Shown here: positions 8,484 through 19,043 of the stretch, in pieces
Layout of the letters: each line of letters begins with the position of its first letter
Numbering within the stretch: position 1 is the first letter of the stretch
Source: Streptomyces sp. NBC_01429
Lineage (GTDB): Bacteria > Actinomycetota > Actinomycetes > Streptomycetales > Streptomycetaceae
DNA: 64,000 bases
Assembly: GCF_036231945.1 (NCBI RefSeq)
Contig: NZ_CP109599.1
Location: 2,636,501 to 2,700,500 of the forward strand
Direction: 5' to 3'
Position numbers and translations under genes: made by a program
Notes under the pieces: generated by a model
What the model was told of the DNA's origin: nothing
What the model saw: only the letters and a program-made list of their open reading frames with translations
The model's database searches: none

Positions 8484-8510
<27 letters not shown>
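8408..8510. repeat. right copy of the ychF 3' end plus terminator hairpin (candidate attachment site)
   Basis: Includes the current 3' end of ychF (stop at 8484-8486) and the hairpin at 8408-8433 (11-bp stem with one mismatch, loop TAAA), which is probably the ychF terminator. The core 8491-8510 is identical to 4672-4691. The copy next to the intact gene is the one that completes it; the left copy is the orphan. Confidence 0.75.
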
Positions 8511-9572
<1,062 letters not shown>

Positions 9573-9675
9573 GTTGGCGACTTCCTGAAGTAAGGGCTGC
9601 TGGAGTACGGGGCTGGAGGGCCGGCCGGTGGGCCGTGGGCCCCGGCCCCTGGGCGAGGACCGATCCCCCAGTTTA

Positions 9676-9740
9676 CGGGCGCGGCGCCACGCTCCACGAC
9701 GGGCATCCGGAGCCCGTCGTGGAGCGTGGCGCCGCGCCCG
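9676..9740. repeat. 29-bp perfect inverted repeat between divergent genes
   Basis: Arms 9676-9704 and 9712-9740 are perfectly complementary with a 7-nt loop. The hairpin is GC-rich and far stronger than needed for an operator. It lies upstream of both ychF (starts 9572, minus) and the DUF6542 gene (starts 9835, plus), where no terminator is expected. It may block read-through between the divergent units, form a small RNA, or be a mobile palindromic unit. Confidence 0.85.
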
Positions 9741-9834
9741 CCGGCCGCCCGTACGCCTCGAACTGGACGTGAAGGTCATCCAAAGGGCGTGTCCCGCACC
9801 TGATTCGTCCCCCTCGGCCGCCTACGTTGGTCAG

Positions 9835-10500
9835 GTGGAGCAGCAAAGGACGTATCAGCCCCCGCGCCGTCACCGGCAGCAGCGCCCTCTCGCGGCGCAG
9901 AGCGCCGTCGCCGGGGGCGCCGGTGTGCCCCAGGTGCCGTCGGCGCGGCGACGGCGGGTCGCGCCGGTGGTGCTGCGTCTGCGCAGGCTGCCCAATCCCC
10001 GGTTCACCGGGCTCGGCGCCGGTCTGTTCGCGACCGCCACCATGCTCTTCTTCGCCTTCCTCGACCAACTGCTCTTCGACGGCGCGCCAGTCGTCTACGG
10101 GCTGCTGTTCCTGCCGGTCAGCGCGGTGACGGCGCTCTGGGTCCGTACGGCCGACCTGGTGACGGCGCCAATCGCCGTGCCGATCGCCTTCGCCGTCGGC
10201 GTGCTGCCGATCGCCGGGGGCACCGAGGGGTTCGGCGGGCAGTTCATGGGGCTCGTCACCACGCTGGCGGTGCATGCCGGCTGGCTGTACGGCGGGACGC
10301 TCGTCGCCGGGGTCATCGCCTCCGTACGCAAGGTGCGGCAGATGGGCCGGCGGCAGATCGCGCGGGACGCCGCCGCCCGGGGCGGTGCGGGCCGGGCCGG
10401 TACGGGCCGGGGTGCCGGAGCCGCGGCCGCGGCTGCCGGAGGCCTCCCCCGCGCGCCCCGCGTCCCCCGGACCGGAGCCGCCGGCTCCCGGCGAGTCTGA
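9835..10500 (+). CDS. DUF6542-type integral membrane protein
   Basis: 221 residues from GTG 9835. After a basic, Gln/Arg-rich cytoplasmic N-terminus comes N-P-R-F-T-G-L-G-A-G-L-F-A-T-A-T-M and about four hydrophobic helices (residues ~65-175), then a basic Gly/Ala/Arg-rich tail. The core resembles the DUF6542 family, membrane proteins of unknown role common in Streptomyces. There is no good ribosome binding site; a -10-like TACGTT ends about 7 nt before the GTG, which suggests a leaderless transcript. It converges with ppgK with a 30-bp gap. Confidence 0.7.
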   Translation: MEQQRTYQPPRRHRQQRPLAAQSAVAGGAGVPQVPSARRRRVAPVVLRLRRLPNPRFTGLGAGLFATATMLFFAFLDQLLFDGAPVVYGLLFLPVSAVTALWVRTADLVTAPIAVPIAFAVGVLPIAGGTEGFGGQFMGLVTTLAVHAGWLYGGTLVAGVIASVRKVRQMGRRQIARDAAARGGAGRAGTGRGAGAAAAAAGGLPRAPRVPRTGAAGSRRV

Positions 10501-10530
10501 GAACCGACCCGACCCGGCTCGTCAGCGGCC

Positions 10531-11268
10531 TCAGCGGCCCGCCGCCGCCATGGCCGCGCCCACGATGCCCGCGTTGTTCTGAAGCTCCGCCGGGACGATC
10601 TCGGCTCTGATCCCCTCGATCAGCGGAAGGAACTTGTCGGCCTTGCGGCTCACGCCGCCGCCGATGATGAACAGCTCGGGCGAGAACAGCATCTCCACAT
10701 GGGCCAGGTACTTCCGCACCCGGTGCGCCCAGTGCTGCCAGCTCAGGTCCTCGTCCTCCTTGGCCTTCGTGGAGGCGTGCTTCTCCGCCTCGTGGCCGTG
10801 CAGCTCCAGATGGCCCAGCTCGGTGTTGGGCACCAGCTTGCCGTCCATGAAGAGCGCGCTGCCGATGCCCGTACCGAAGGTGAGCAGGAATACGGCGCCC
10901 TTGCGGCCCCGGCCCGCGCCGAACGCCATCTCGGCCACGCCCGCCGCGTCCGCGTCGTTGAGGACCGTCGCCCGGAGGTTCAGCCGGTCGCCCAGGACCT
11001 GTCCCGCGTCGGTGCCGATCCACGCCTTGTCGACATTGGCGGCGGTACGGATCACGGAACCGGTGACCACCCCGGGAAAGGTGATGCCGACCGGGCCGGA
11101 CCAGCCGAAGTGCCGGACGACCTCGACCACGCCGTCGGCCACGGCCTCGGGCGTCGCCGGGTGCGGGGTGAGTACTTTGTAGCGCGGTTCGACCAGGTCG
11201 CCGCGGTCCAGGTCCACGGGCGCGCCCTTGATGCCCGTACCACCGATGTCCACTCCGAAGACGTTCAT
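10531..11268 (-). CDS. ppgK: polyphosphate glucokinase
   Basis: 245 residues. The ROK-type phosphate loop G-V-D-I-G-G-T-G-I-K-G-A opens the protein. The adenosine/phosphate motif L-T-F-G-T-G-I-G-S-A-L-F lies near residues 129-140 and N-T-E-L-G-H-L-E-L near 149-157; this combination is characteristic of the actinobacterial polyphosphate/ATP-dependent glucokinase that phosphorylates glucose to glucose 6-phosphate. Length and start (M-N-V-F-G-V-D) agree with the family. It is probably monocistronic, with ispH upstream on the same strand. Confidence 0.93.
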   Translation of the reverse strand: MNVFGVDIGGTGIKGAPVDLDRGDLVEPRYKVLTPHPATPEAVADGVVEVVRHFGWSGPVGITFPGVVTGSVIRTAANVDKAWIGTDAGQVLGDRLNLRATVLNDADAAGVAEMAFGAGRGRKGAVFLLTFGTGIGSALFMDGKLVPNTELGHLELHGHEAEKHASTKAKEDEDLSWQHWAHRVRKYLAHVEMLFSPELFIIGGGVSRKADKFLPLIEGIRAEIVPAELQNNAGIVGAAMAAAGR

Positions 11269-11437
11269 GGACCCAACGTTACGGCCAGCCGCTGACAGCG
11301 ACTCCCGGTGCGGGCGGACGGGGTACCGGACGCGGTCGGCTACGTGATCGGCGGCGTGATCGGATCGGGGAGCGCGTACGGGTACGGTGCGGCCGCCGGC
11401 CGGTCCGTACCCGTACTTCTGGTCTCTCCCGGACCTC

Positions 11438-12466
11438 TTACTTCTCCGAGAGGGCCGCCGCCTCGGCGCGCAGGTCGCGGCGCAGCTCCTTGGGGAGCGA
11501 GAAGGTGATCGACTCCTCGGCCGCCTTGACGATCTCGACGTCCTCGAAGCCGCGCTGCGAGAGCCACTCCAGGACGCCTTCGACCAGGACCTCGGGGACG
11601 GAGGCGCCCGAGGTGACGCCGACGGTGGAGACCCCGTCGAGCCATGCCTCGTCGATCTCGTCCGCGCCGTCGACCAGGTGGGACGTGCTCGCGCCGGCGC
11701 CGAGGGCGACCTCGACCAGCCGTACCGAGTTGGAGGAGTTCTTGGAGCCGACCACGATCACCAGATCGGCGTCGGCGCCCATCTGCTTGACGGCGATCTG
11801 GCGGTTCTGCGTGGCATAGCAGATGTCGTCGCTCGGCGGCGCGATCAGCTGCGGGAACTTCTCCTTGAGGGCGTCGACCGTCTCCATCGTCTCGTCGACG
11901 GAGAGCGTGGTCTGGGAGAGCCAGACGACCTTCGACTCGTCCCGGACCTCAACGTTGGCGACGTCCTCGGGGCCGTCGACCAGCGTGATGTGGTCCGGGG
12001 CCTCGCCCGAGGTGCCGATGACCTCTTCGTGGCCGTCGTGGCCGATCAGGAGGATGTCGTAGTCCTCGGAGGCGAAACGCACGGCCTCCTTGTGGACCTT
12101 GGTGACCAGCGGGCAGGTCGCGTCGATGGTGGCGAGCCTGCGCTCGGCCGCCTCCTCGTGGACGACCGGCGCGACGCCGTGCGCCGAGAACATGACGATC
12201 GATCCCTCGGGGACCTCCGCCGTCCTGTCCACGAAGATGGCGCCCTTGTTCTCCAGGGTTTTGACGACGTATTTGTTGTGGACGATCTCGTGGCGGACGT
12301 AGATCGGCGCCCCGTACTGCTCAAGGGCCTTCTCCACGGCGATCACGGCACGGTCCACGCCCGCGCAGTAACCGCGGGGGGCGGCGAGGAGGACGCGTTT
12401 GCCGGCGCGGCGCGCGGCGTCTCCACTGGGGGTGGCGGCGGGCGACGGGCGGGACGTTGCAGTCAT
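11438..12466 (-). CDS. ispH: 4-hydroxy-3-methylbut-2-enyl diphosphate reductase
   Basis: 342 residues from ATG 12466 (M-T-A-T-S-R-P); ATG 12475 is an equally possible start. IspH (LytB) performs the last step of the MEP isoprenoid pathway, reducing HMBPP to IPP and DMAPP with a [4Fe-4S] cluster. The three cluster cysteines are visible in [19 protein letters not shown] and [11 protein letters not shown]. The T-S-G-A-S-V-P-E segment near the C-terminus is also conserved. The ~20 Ala/Arg/Ser-rich residues before [11 protein letters not shown] are poorly conserved. Divergent from the APC permease. Confidence 0.95.
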   Translation of the reverse strand: MTATSRPSPAATPSGDAARRAGKRVLLAAPRGYCAGVDRAVIAVEKALEQYGAPIYVRHEIVHNKYVVKTLENKGAIFVDRTAEVPEGSIVMFSAHGVAPVVHEEAAERRLATIDATCPLVTKVHKEAVRFASEDYDILLIGHDGHEEVIGTSGEAPDHITLVDGPEDVANVEVRDESKVVWLSQTTLSVDETMETVDALKEKFPQLIAPPSDDICYATQNRQIAVKQMGADADLVIVVGSKNSSNSVRLVEVALGAGASTSHLVDGADEIDEAWLDGVSTVGVTSGASVPEVLVEGVLEWLSQRGFEDVEIVKAAEESITFSLPKELRRDLRAEAAALSEK

Positions 12467-12574
12467 GCCTCCCATCGTAAGGCCGCGCGCGGAGCCGACC
12501 GTAAGGCCGTCCACAACAGGCGGAAGTCCGCCCGGCTGCCGAGACTGGGCCTACGCGATCAACGGAGGAACGCG

Positions 12575-13966
12575 ATGGCCCACACCGACACCGATATCGG
12601 CGCCGGAGCGAGCGGCGGCGGGGGTGGCGGCGGAGCCGGCGGGGGCGAGCTGCGGCGGACGCTGGGCTTCCGCGACCTCGTCGTCTACGGGCTGCTGTTC
12701 ATCGCGCCCATGGCCCCCGTGGGCGTGTACGGCACCCTCGACGCCAAGTCGCACGGGGCGGTGGCCCTGGTCTATGTGGTGGCGACCGTCGCGATGGCCT
12801 TCACCGCCTTCAGCTACGCCCAGATGGTACGGGTCGCCCCGCAGGCCGGTTCGGTCTTCGCGTACGCCCGCAAGGGGCTCGGCGAGGGGCCCGGGTTCAT
12901 CGCCGGGTGGATGGCGATGCTCGACTATCTGCTGATCCCCGCGGTCGCCTACCTCTTCTCCGGGATCGCGATGGAGGCGCTGGTGCCGTCCGTCAACCGG
13001 TGGGTGTGGACGACCATCGCCGTCGTGATCACCACGCTGCTCAACCTCTGGGGCGTACGGGCCGCGGCCCGGGTCGGGTTCGCGGTGCTCGCGATGGAGA
13101 TCGTGGTGCTGCTGGTGTTCGTGGTGTCGGCGCTGGTCGTCCTGGCGCGCGACGGCGCGACGCGCGGCTGGTCGTCGCCGTTCACCGGCGATACGGGGTT
13201 CTCGGTGGCGGCGGTGCTGGGCGCGGTCTCGGTCGCGGTGCTGTCGTATCTGGGCTTCGACGCGATCGCCTCGTTCGCCGAGGAGGTGACCGGGGGGTCG
13301 CGGCAGGTGGCGCGGGCGGTGCTGTTCTGTCTGGTGCTGGCGGGCGCGCTGTTCATCGCGCAGACCTATCTGGTGGCGCTGCTGGAGCCGTCGACCTCGG
13401 CCGAGCTGGCCGCCGACCCCGCGAAGCAGGGGTCGGCCTTCTACGACGCGGTGAACACCTCGGTCGGTACCTGGCTGCACGATCTGGTGGCGGTCAGCAA
13501 GGCGATCGGCGCGGCGTTCGCGGCGCTGGCCGGGCAGGCGGCGGCGGGGCGGCTGCTCTTCGCGATGGGCCGGGAGCGGCGGCTGCCGCGCGCGCTGGCG
13601 CGCACGGACTCGGGCGTGCCGCGGGTGGCGCTCCTGCTGGCGGCGGTGGTGACGCTGGTGGCGGCGGTGTGGGCGGCACGGCGCGACGACGGGCTCGACC
13701 GGCTGGTCTCGGTGGTGGACATCGGGGCGCTGACGGCGTTCGTGCTGCTGCACGCGTCGGTGGTGGGGTGGTTCGCGGTACGGCGCATGGCCGGGCCGCC
13801 GCGCTGGTTCATCCATGTGGTGCTGCCGGTGATCGGGGCGGGGATCCTGATCGCGGTGATCGTGGAGGCGGCGGGCTCGGCGCAGTTGGTGGGCGCGATC
13901 TGGCTGGCGGTGGGGCTGGTGGTGCTCCTGGTTCAGTGGCGGCGCGGCCGGCTCGGCAGCCGGTAG
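12575..13966 (+). CDS. APC-superfamily amino acid permease
   Basis: 463 residues from ATG 12575, preceded by ggagg. A Gly-rich N-terminal tail (~25 residues) precedes about 12 hydrophobic helices. The opening L-R-R-T-L-G-F-R-D-L-V-V-Y-G-L-L-F-I-A-P-M-A-P and the segment S-Y-L-G-F-D-A-I-A-S-F-A-E-E-V are typical of amino acid/polyamine/organocation transporters, which import amino acids with protons. The frame is open for a further 1.2 kb upstream across ispH, but that part is antisense to ispH. The substrate cannot be told. Confidence 0.85.
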   Translation: MAHTDTDIGAGASGGGGGGGAGGGELRRTLGFRDLVVYGLLFIAPMAPVGVYGTLDAKSHGAVALVYVVATVAMAFTAFSYAQMVRVAPQAGSVFAYARKGLGEGPGFIAGWMAMLDYLLIPAVAYLFSGIAMEALVPSVNRWVWTTIAVVITTLLNLWGVRAAARVGFAVLAMEIVVLLVFVVSALVVLARDGATRGWSSPFTGDTGFSVAAVLGAVSVAVLSYLGFDAIASFAEEVTGGSRQVARAVLFCLVLAGALFIAQTYLVALLEPSTSAELAADPAKQGSAFYDAVNTSVGTWLHDLVAVSKAIGAAFAALAGQAAAGRLLFAMGRERRLPRALARTDSGVPRVALLLAAVVTLVAAVWAARRDDGLDRLVSVVDIGALTAFVLLHASVVGWFAVRRMAGPPRWFIHVVLPVIGAGILIAVIVEAAGSAQLVGAIWLAVGLVVLLVQWRRGRLGSR

Positions 13967-14011
13967 CGGCTTTCCGGGGCGATGTCACAGGCGGCCGATA
14001 CGCTCTTTCCC

Positions 14012-15220
14012 ATGGCTCTCCAAACGTCAGCCGAAGCCCCGCTGCCCGTGGGCGAGGTGTCGCGGCTCATCGGTGGGTGGATCGACCGGCTCGGCGGCAT
14101 CTGGGTCGAGGGGCAGATCACCCAGCTCTCGCGCAGGCCCGGCGCGGGGGTCGTCTTCCTGACGCTGCGCGACCCGTCGCACGACATCTCGGTGAGCGTC
14201 ACCTGCTACCGGCAGGTCTTCGACGCGATCGCCGACGTGGTCTCCGAGGGCGCCCGGGTCGTGGTGCGGGCCAAGCCCGAGTGGTACGCGCCGCGCGGGC
14301 AGCTCTCGCTGCGGGCCACGGAGATACGGCCGGTCGGTATCGGCGAGCTGCTGGTGCGGCTGGAGCGGCTGAAGAAGTCGCTGGGCGCGGAGGGGCTGTT
14401 CGCCGCCGACCGCAAGAAGCCGCTGCCGTTCCTGCCGCAGCTGATCGGGCTGGTCTGCGGGCGCGCGTCGGCGGCCGAGCGCGATGTGCTGGAGAACGCG
14501 CGCCGCCGCTGGCCGGCCGTGCGCTTCGAGGTGCGCAACACGGCGGTGCAGGGGGTCAACGCCGTGTCGCAGGTCGTCCAGGCGGTGGAGGAGCTGGACG
14601 CGCTGCCGGAGGTGGACGTCATCATCGTGGCGCGCGGCGGCGGCAGCGTGGAGGATCTGCTGCCGTTCTCGGACGAGGAGCTGGTACGGGCGGTGGCCGC
14701 GTGCCGTACGCCGGTGGTGTCGGCCATCGGGCACGAGCCGGACGCGCCGCTGCTGGATCTCGTCGCGGATGTCCGGGCCTCGACCCCGACCGACGCGGCG
14801 AAGCGGACCGTGCCGGACGTCGGGGAGGAGCTGGAGCGCGTCCAGGCGCTGCGGGACCGGGCGCTGCGGACGGTCCGGGGGCTGCTCGACCGGGAGGAGC
14901 GCGGCCTCGCGCACGCGCTGGCCCGCCCCGTGATGGAGCGGCCGCACCGGATGGTGGAGGACCGCGAGGCGGAGGTGGCAGCGCTGACCGACCGGAGCCG
15001 GCGGGTGCTGCGGCATCAGCTGGACCGGGCGGACTCGGAGCTGTCGCACACCCGGGCGCGGGTGGTCGCGCTGTCCCCGGCGGCGACGCTGGAGCGGGGG
15101 TACGCGGTGCTCCAGCGGCCGGACGGCACGGTCGTGCGGTCCCCGGCGGAGGTCGGCGCGGCCGAGGAGCTGCGCGCCCGGGTGGCGGAGGGCGAGTTCA
15201 CGGTGCGGGTCACCGGGTGA
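14012..15220 (+). CDS. xseA: exodeoxyribonuclease VII large subunit
   Basis: 402 residues from ATG 14012; an alternative start at 13982 would add 10 residues. The N-terminal OB-fold ([21 protein letters not shown]) binds single-stranded DNA. The catalytic region includes [14 protein letters not shown] and S-A-I-G-H-E-P-D. A long charged coiled coil follows, and the end ([10 protein letters not shown]) is conserved. With XseB it forms exonuclease VII, which degrades single-stranded DNA from both ends. xseB follows after 135 bp. Confidence 0.94.
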   Translation: MALQTSAEAPLPVGEVSRLIGGWIDRLGGIWVEGQITQLSRRPGAGVVFLTLRDPSHDISVSVTCYRQVFDAIADVVSEGARVVVRAKPEWYAPRGQLSLRATEIRPVGIGELLVRLERLKKSLGAEGLFAADRKKPLPFLPQLIGLVCGRASAAERDVLENARRRWPAVRFEVRNTAVQGVNAVSQVVQAVEELDALPEVDVIIVARGGGSVEDLLPFSDEELVRAVAACRTPVVSAIGHEPDAPLLDLVADVRASTPTDAAKRTVPDVGEELERVQALRDRALRTVRGLLDREERGLAHALARPVMERPHRMVEDREAEVAALTDRSRRVLRHQLDRADSELSHTRARVVALSPAATLERGYAVLQRPDGTVVRSPAEVGAAEELRARVAEGEFTVRVTG

Positions 15221-15355
15221 GCGGCGGTCCCGCCGCGGGCCGGGGGCGCCGGCGGGAGCGTTGCTCTTCTGTTTGTTTCCGTGTGGGCGCGTGCTCACGC
15301 GTACACGCGCTGAAGCGGCTGTCGCAGTCGCGGTCGGCGCAGCCGAGGTAAAGGA

Positions 15356-15607
15356 ATGGTTCGGACAGTGGCCGGTACGGAAGACGGAGCCGCGACGCTC
15401 GGTTATGAGCAGGCGCGGGACGAGCTGATCGAGGTCGTACGCCGGCTGGAGGCGGGCGGGACGTCGCTGGAGGACTCGCTCGCGCTGTGGGAGCGGGGCG
15501 AGGAGCTGGCGAAGGTGTGCCGCCGCTGGCTGGAGGGCGCGCGCGCCCGGCTGGACGCCTCGCTGACCGGCGAGACCCCGGAGGGGGACGCGGCACCGGA
15601 GGCGTGA
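15356..15607 (+). CDS. xseB: exodeoxyribonuclease VII small subunit
   Basis: 83 residues. The pattern [20 protein letters not shown] and [12 protein letters not shown] is the standard XseB two-helix signature (L-E-x-G-x-x-x-L-E-x-S-L-x-x-W-E-x-G). Several copies bind each large subunit and are needed for activity. Its position directly after xseA supports the call. The ATG at 15356 has gagg about 9 nt upstream; a GTG at 15368 is an alternative. Confidence 0.93.
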   Translation: MVRTVAGTEDGAATLGYEQARDELIEVVRRLEAGGTSLEDSLALWERGEELAKVCRRWLEGARARLDASLTGETPEGDAAPEA

Positions 15608-15732
15608 GCCGCGCGGGCGGGCGGAGCCCGGGGGCGGGCGGGCGCCGGGGCGTACGGCGCCGGGGCCTGTGAAGCCGGGGCGGCGTACGGGCGCCGGGGG
15701 CCTGTGAAGAGGATCACCCCATCCTGTTTTTG
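15608..15732. repeat. GC-rich spacer with two imperfect ~30-bp direct repeats
   Basis: Between xseB and the nitroreductase promoter the sequence gcgccggggcctgtgaag and a near copy with one extra g recur about 34 bp apart, each preceded by cgtacgg. It is noncoding by codon bias and probably a slippage product. Confidence 0.5.
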
Positions 15733-15767
15733 TTGAAGCTTCACATACTTACTTGTAAGGTGAAGCT
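15733..15767 (+). promoter_or_regulatory. sigma-70-type promoter overlapped by a nested palindrome
   Basis: TTGAAG (15733-15738) and TAAGGT (15756-15761) are separated by 17 bp, an almost ideal vegetative promoter. A palindrome CTTAC-TT-GTAAG (15748-15759) fills the spacer and touches the -10, and outer arms agcttcac/gtgaagct (15737-15744, 15760-15767) extend it. The inner sequence resembles sites known for HxlR/YodB-type redox regulators of nitroreductase genes. A repressor site is very likely; the regulator is inferred. Confidence 0.75.
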
Positions 15768-15810
15768 GATCAACTGATCCCCCACGCGCCTCCGGAAGGT
15801 ACTTCCCACG

Positions 15811-16401
15811 ATGTCCCTCGTACTCGACGCCACAGCTCAGGACCTCCTCTTCCGCGAGGCCCACACCGCCAACACGTTCTCGGACGAGCCGGTGACCGAG
15901 GAGCAGGTCCAGGCGATCTACGACCTGGTCAAGTTCGGCCCCACCGCCTTCAACCAGTCGCCGCTGCGCGTCGTCCTGGTCCGCTCCCCCGAGGCCCGCG
16001 AGCGCCTCGTCGCCCACATGGCCGAGGGCAACCAGGCCAAGACCGCCGCCGCGCCGCTCGTCGCGATCCTCGCCGCGGACAACGAGTTCCACGAGGAGCT
16101 CCCCCGCCTCTTCCCCGCCTTCCCGCAGGCGAAGGACGCCTTCTTCAGCGAGCGCACCTCCCGCGAGTCGGCCGCCACGCTGAACGCGTCCCTCCAGGCC
16201 GGCTACTTCATCGTCGGCATCCGCGCCGCCGGTCTCGCCGCGGGCCCGATGACCGGCTTCGACCCGGCCGGCGTCCAGAAGGAGTTCCTGGACGGCGACC
16301 ACACGCCGCTGGCCGTCGTGAACATCGGCAAGCCGGGCGACGACGCGTACTACCCGCGCTCCCCGCGCCTCTCCTTCGACGAGGTCATCACCACCGTCTG
16401 A
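15811..16401 (+). CDS. nitroreductase-family protein, malonic semialdehyde reductase RutE/HadB-like
   Basis: 196 residues from ATG 15811. The motifs A-H-T-A-N-T-F, F-G-P-T-A-F-N-Q-S-P-L-R, R-E-S-A-A-T-L-N-A-S-L-Q-A and G-L-A-A-G-P-M-T-G-F-D are those of the RutE subgroup of FMN-dependent nitroreductases, which reduce malonic semialdehyde in pyrimidine breakdown or unidentified electrophiles. No rut operon is present, so detoxification is as likely as pyrimidine degradation. It is monocistronic, with a strong regulated promoter upstream and a terminator at 16511-16556. Confidence 0.85.
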   Translation: MSLVLDATAQDLLFREAHTANTFSDEPVTEEQVQAIYDLVKFGPTAFNQSPLRVVLVRSPEARERLVAHMAEGNQAKTAAAPLVAILAADNEFHEELPRLFPAFPQAKDAFFSERTSRESAATLNASLQAGYFIVGIRAAGLAAGPMTGFDPAGVQKEFLDGDHTPLAVVNIGKPGDDAYYPRSPRLSFDEVITTV

Positions 16402-16510
16402 GCCGCGCGGCCGGGCGGCGACAGAGCCGCCGGACCCACCGTGACGCCGGACCCACCGGACCACCGTGCCGCGGGACCACCGGACCGCCGGCCGGCGGGA
16501 CCCACGGCAC

Positions 16511-16556
16511 GACGAGGCCGCCGCACCCTCCACTCAGGAGGGGCGGCGGCCTCGTC
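16511..16556. terminator. bidirectional hairpin terminator
   Basis: 14-bp perfect arms (16511-16524 and 16543-16556) with an inner partial stem lie between the nitroreductase gene (plus) and the DUF4245 gene (minus), so it can end both transcripts. Confidence 0.75.
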
Positions 16557-16619
16557 CGCGTCTCAGCCGGGCCTCACCGGTACGACCGCGTCAAGGGCGA
16601 CGGTCCCGGGCCCGCGGCC

Positions 16620-17147
16620 TCAGGACTTCCCGGCCTCCAGCGCGGCGGCCATCTCCGCCAGCCGCTCGTACGAGGCCGTCCCGGTCACCACCGTCGTCGT
16701 GTCCCCGTCCGCGCGGACCAGGGCGTCGTACTTCGGCCCCTTCCAGCGCTGCCAGGTCTCGCCCGCCACCTGCTGCGTCCGGCCGGTGTCCTCGGCCTGC
16801 TGGGTGACCTCGGTCACGTACTTCGCGGCGGGCGCCGTGGACTGCTCGACCGCGACGTACTGGCCGTCCGGGTCCAGATAGCCGAGATGCCAGGCGTCGG
16901 CGCTCTGCCTCTTGTACGAGACGGACGTCGGCTTCCACGTCTCGGCCAGACCCGCCGGCGCCACCACCGGATACGGCGCCGCACGCCGGGCGGTCGCCAG
17001 CTCCACCCGGTAGTCGACCGCCTTCACCGGGTCGGCCTTGTCGTCATGCGGAATGAACATCATGTAGATGCCGGCGACGACGAGTCCGATGACCGCCATC
17101 GACAGGAACATGTCCCGCACCCTCTGCGTACCTCGCTTGCCTGCCAC
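16620..17147 (-). CDS. DUF4245 membrane-anchored protein
   Basis: 175 residues from GTG 17147. One N-terminal membrane helix (about residues 14-32) follows the basic [13 protein letters not shown]. The rest is an extracytoplasmic domain with [10 protein letters not shown] and W-K-P-T-S-V-S-Y, typical of actinobacterial DUF4245 proteins of unknown function. It is divergent from glpX, and this neighbourhood is common in Streptomyces as I remember it. It is probably a cell-envelope protein; nothing more can be said. Confidence 0.75.
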   Translation of the reverse strand: MAGKRGTQRVRDMFLSMAVIGLVVAGIYMMFIPHDDKADPVKAVDYRVELATARRAAPYPVVAPAGLAETWKPTSVSYKRQSADAWHLGYLDPDGQYVAVEQSTAPAAKYVTEVTQQAEDTGRTQQVAGETWQRWKGPKYDALVRADGDTTTVVTGTASYERLAEMAAALEAGKS

Positions 17148-17269
17148 GGCCCCATCGTCCCATCACGCCGTCGCGCTCATCCGTGGGCCCCTCTGCTCAA
17201 TTTGGCGCGGTGCGGATACAGTCGTATCACCCTCTTTTCCGGCCGTCGCCGTACAGAAAGGTGCGCTCG

Positions 17270-18301
17270 ATGACCGAGCATCAACTGCCTTCCCCCCTTG
17301 AGGTGTCTCCCGAGGCACCCGACCGCAACCTCGCCCTGGAGCTGGTCAGGGTCACCGAGGCCGCCGCGATGGCGGCCGGCCGGTGGGTGGGGCGCGGCGA
17401 CAAGAACGGCGCGGACGGCGCCGCCGTGAACGCCATGCGCACGCTCGTCTCCACCGTGTCGATGAACGGTGTCGTCGTCATCGGTGAGGGCGAGAAGGAC
17501 GAAGCCCCGATGCTGTTCAACGGCGAGCACGTCGGCGACGGCACCGGCGCCGAGGTCGACATCGCCGTGGACCCCGTCGACGGCACCACCCTGAACGCCA
17601 AGGGCATGCCCAACGCGATCGCTGTCCTGGCCGCCGCCGACCGGCACGCCATGTTCGACCCGTCCGCCGTCTTCTACATGGACAAGCTGGTCACGGGCCC
17701 CGAGGCCGCCGACTACGTCGACATCAACGCGCCCGTCTCGGTCAATATCCGCCGGGTCGCCAAGGCCAAGCGCTGCGCCCCCGACGATGTGACGGTCGTC
17801 GTGCTCGACCGCCCCCGCCACGACAGCATGGTCAAGGAGATCCGGGAGACGGGCGCCCGGATCAAGTTCATCTCGGACGGCGATGTCGCCGGTTCGATCA
17901 TGGCCGCGCGCGAAGGCACCGGCGTCGACCTGCTGTTGGGCATCGGCGGCACCCCCGAGGGCATCATCTCGGCGTGTGCGATCAAGTGCCTCGGCGGCGT
18001 CATTCAGGGCAAGCTCTGGCCCAAGGACGACAAGGAACGTCAGCGCGCGATCGACGCGGGGCACGATCTGGACCGCGTGCTGTCGACCGAGGACCTGGTC
18101 AGCGGCGACAACGTGTTCTTCGTGGCGACCGGCATCACCGACGGCGAGCTGCTGCGCGGGGTGCGCTACCGCTCGGAGACCGCCACCACCCAGTCCCTGG
18201 TGATGCGCTCCAAGTCGGGCACGATCCGGCAGATCGACTCGACCCACCGACTGTCGAAGCTGCGCGCCTACAGCACGATCGACTTCGACCGCGCCAAGTA
18301 G
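17270..18301 (+). CDS. glpX: class II fructose-1,6-bisphosphatase
   Basis: 343 residues from ATG 17270, with a gaaagg ribosome binding site. Metal and substrate motifs of the GlpX family are present: [25 protein letters not shown], and [12 protein letters not shown]. The enzyme removes the C1 phosphate of fructose 1,6-bisphosphate in gluconeogenesis; actinobacteria commonly rely on this type. It is followed by a shared terminator with wblI. Confidence 0.95.
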   Translation: MTEHQLPSPLEVSPEAPDRNLALELVRVTEAAAMAAGRWVGRGDKNGADGAAVNAMRTLVSTVSMNGVVVIGEGEKDEAPMLFNGEHVGDGTGAEVDIAVDPVDGTTLNAKGMPNAIAVLAAADRHAMFDPSAVFYMDKLVTGPEAADYVDINAPVSVNIRRVAKAKRCAPDDVTVVVLDRPRHDSMVKEIRETGARIKFISDGDVAGSIMAAREGTGVDLLLGIGGTPEGIISACAIKCLGGVIQGKLWPKDDKERQRAIDAGHDLDRVLSTEDLVSGDNVFFVATGITDGELLRGVRYRSETATTQSLVMRSKSGTIRQIDSTHRLSKLRAYSTIDFDRAK

Positions 18302-18344
18302 TCAGACACAACGGACGTGGCCGCCGCACGGCCGACGGAGCACA

Positions 18345-18396
18345 GGCACAGGGAAGGGGCACCCCCGTTGTGCGGCGGGGCGCCCCTCCCTGTGCC
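18345..18396. terminator. bidirectional hairpin terminator between glpX and wblI
   Basis: Arms 18345-18360 and 18382-18396 pair almost perfectly (ggcacaggga with tccctgtgcc and the inner ggggc with gcccc), with a 21-nt loop. It lies between convergent genes. Confidence 0.7.
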
Positions 18397-18413
18397 GCCG
18401 GTCCACCGGCGGC

Positions 18414-18788
18414 TCAGCCGGCGGCGGCGATCCTCTCGCCCGCCGAGGCCGCCTTCCTCAGCTCCACCTCGCGCCGCCTGCGGCGCGCCAGCGCCACCCG
18501 GCGCTCCGCGGCCGTCAGCCCGCCCCACACCCCGTACGGCTCGGGCTGGAGCAGCGCGTGCTCGCGGCATTCGACCATTACCGGACACCGGGCACAGACC
18601 CGCTTGGCGGCCTCCTCCCGCGCCAGCCTCGCGGCTGTCGGCTCCTTGGAGGGGGCGAAGAACAGTCCGGCTTCGTCCCGGCGGCACACAGCCTCCGAGT
18701 GCCAGGGGCCGGCCTGATCCTCCCGAGCGGGACTCCGCTGCGGCGGAACGGCGGCGACCTGCAAGGGCTGATGCGGCAGTTGCAGCAC
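18414..18788 (-). CDS. wblI: WhiB-like iron-sulfur transcription factor (WblI type)
   Basis: 124 residues. Four cysteines (C35, C65, C68, C74; pattern C-x29-C-x2-C-x5-C) would hold a [4Fe-4S] cluster. G-V-W-G-G-L (about 86-91) is the Wbl turn that contacts the sigma factor, and the basic tail R-R-V-A-L-A-R-R-R-R-R-E-V is the DNA-binding region. A long N-terminal extension and E-A-V-C-R-R-D-E-A-G-L-F-F-A-P-S-K-E match the protein I remember as WblI of S. coelicolor, found in the same position next to glpX. Family membership is certain; the symbol rests on memory. Confidence 0.85.
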   Translation of the reverse strand: MLQLPHQPLQVAAVPPQRSPAREDQAGPWHSEAVCRRDEAGLFFAPSKEPTAARLAREEAAKRVCARCPVMVECREHALLQPEPYGVWGGLTAAERRVALARRRRREVELRKAASAGERIAAAG

Positions 18789-19043
18789 GGTCTACTCCTG
18801 ACGACGGCTTCGCGAGCGAGAGACGATGAGGCTTTCCCTACCCGCTGTACGCACTCCTATGCACTGAGTGGTACCCACATCCGGCGTCCGGAACGCGGTA
18901 CAGAATTGCGAAGCGCCGCCCCCAAGGGCGCTGTTGGCCTGAAACAGCCGAAAACACACCGGCCCGCTTACCGTGGCAAAAGAAGTTGAAATCGAAAGGT
19001 CATAGTCGGGGCCTCTTCATCAGGGCCCTACGGAGCGCCGCCC

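Noticed and set aside
11387..12574. A 1.2-kb in-frame upstream extension of the APC permease
   Set aside because: It runs antisense through ispH, lacks transporter homology, and the ggagg-preceded ATG at 12575 begins the recognisable protein.
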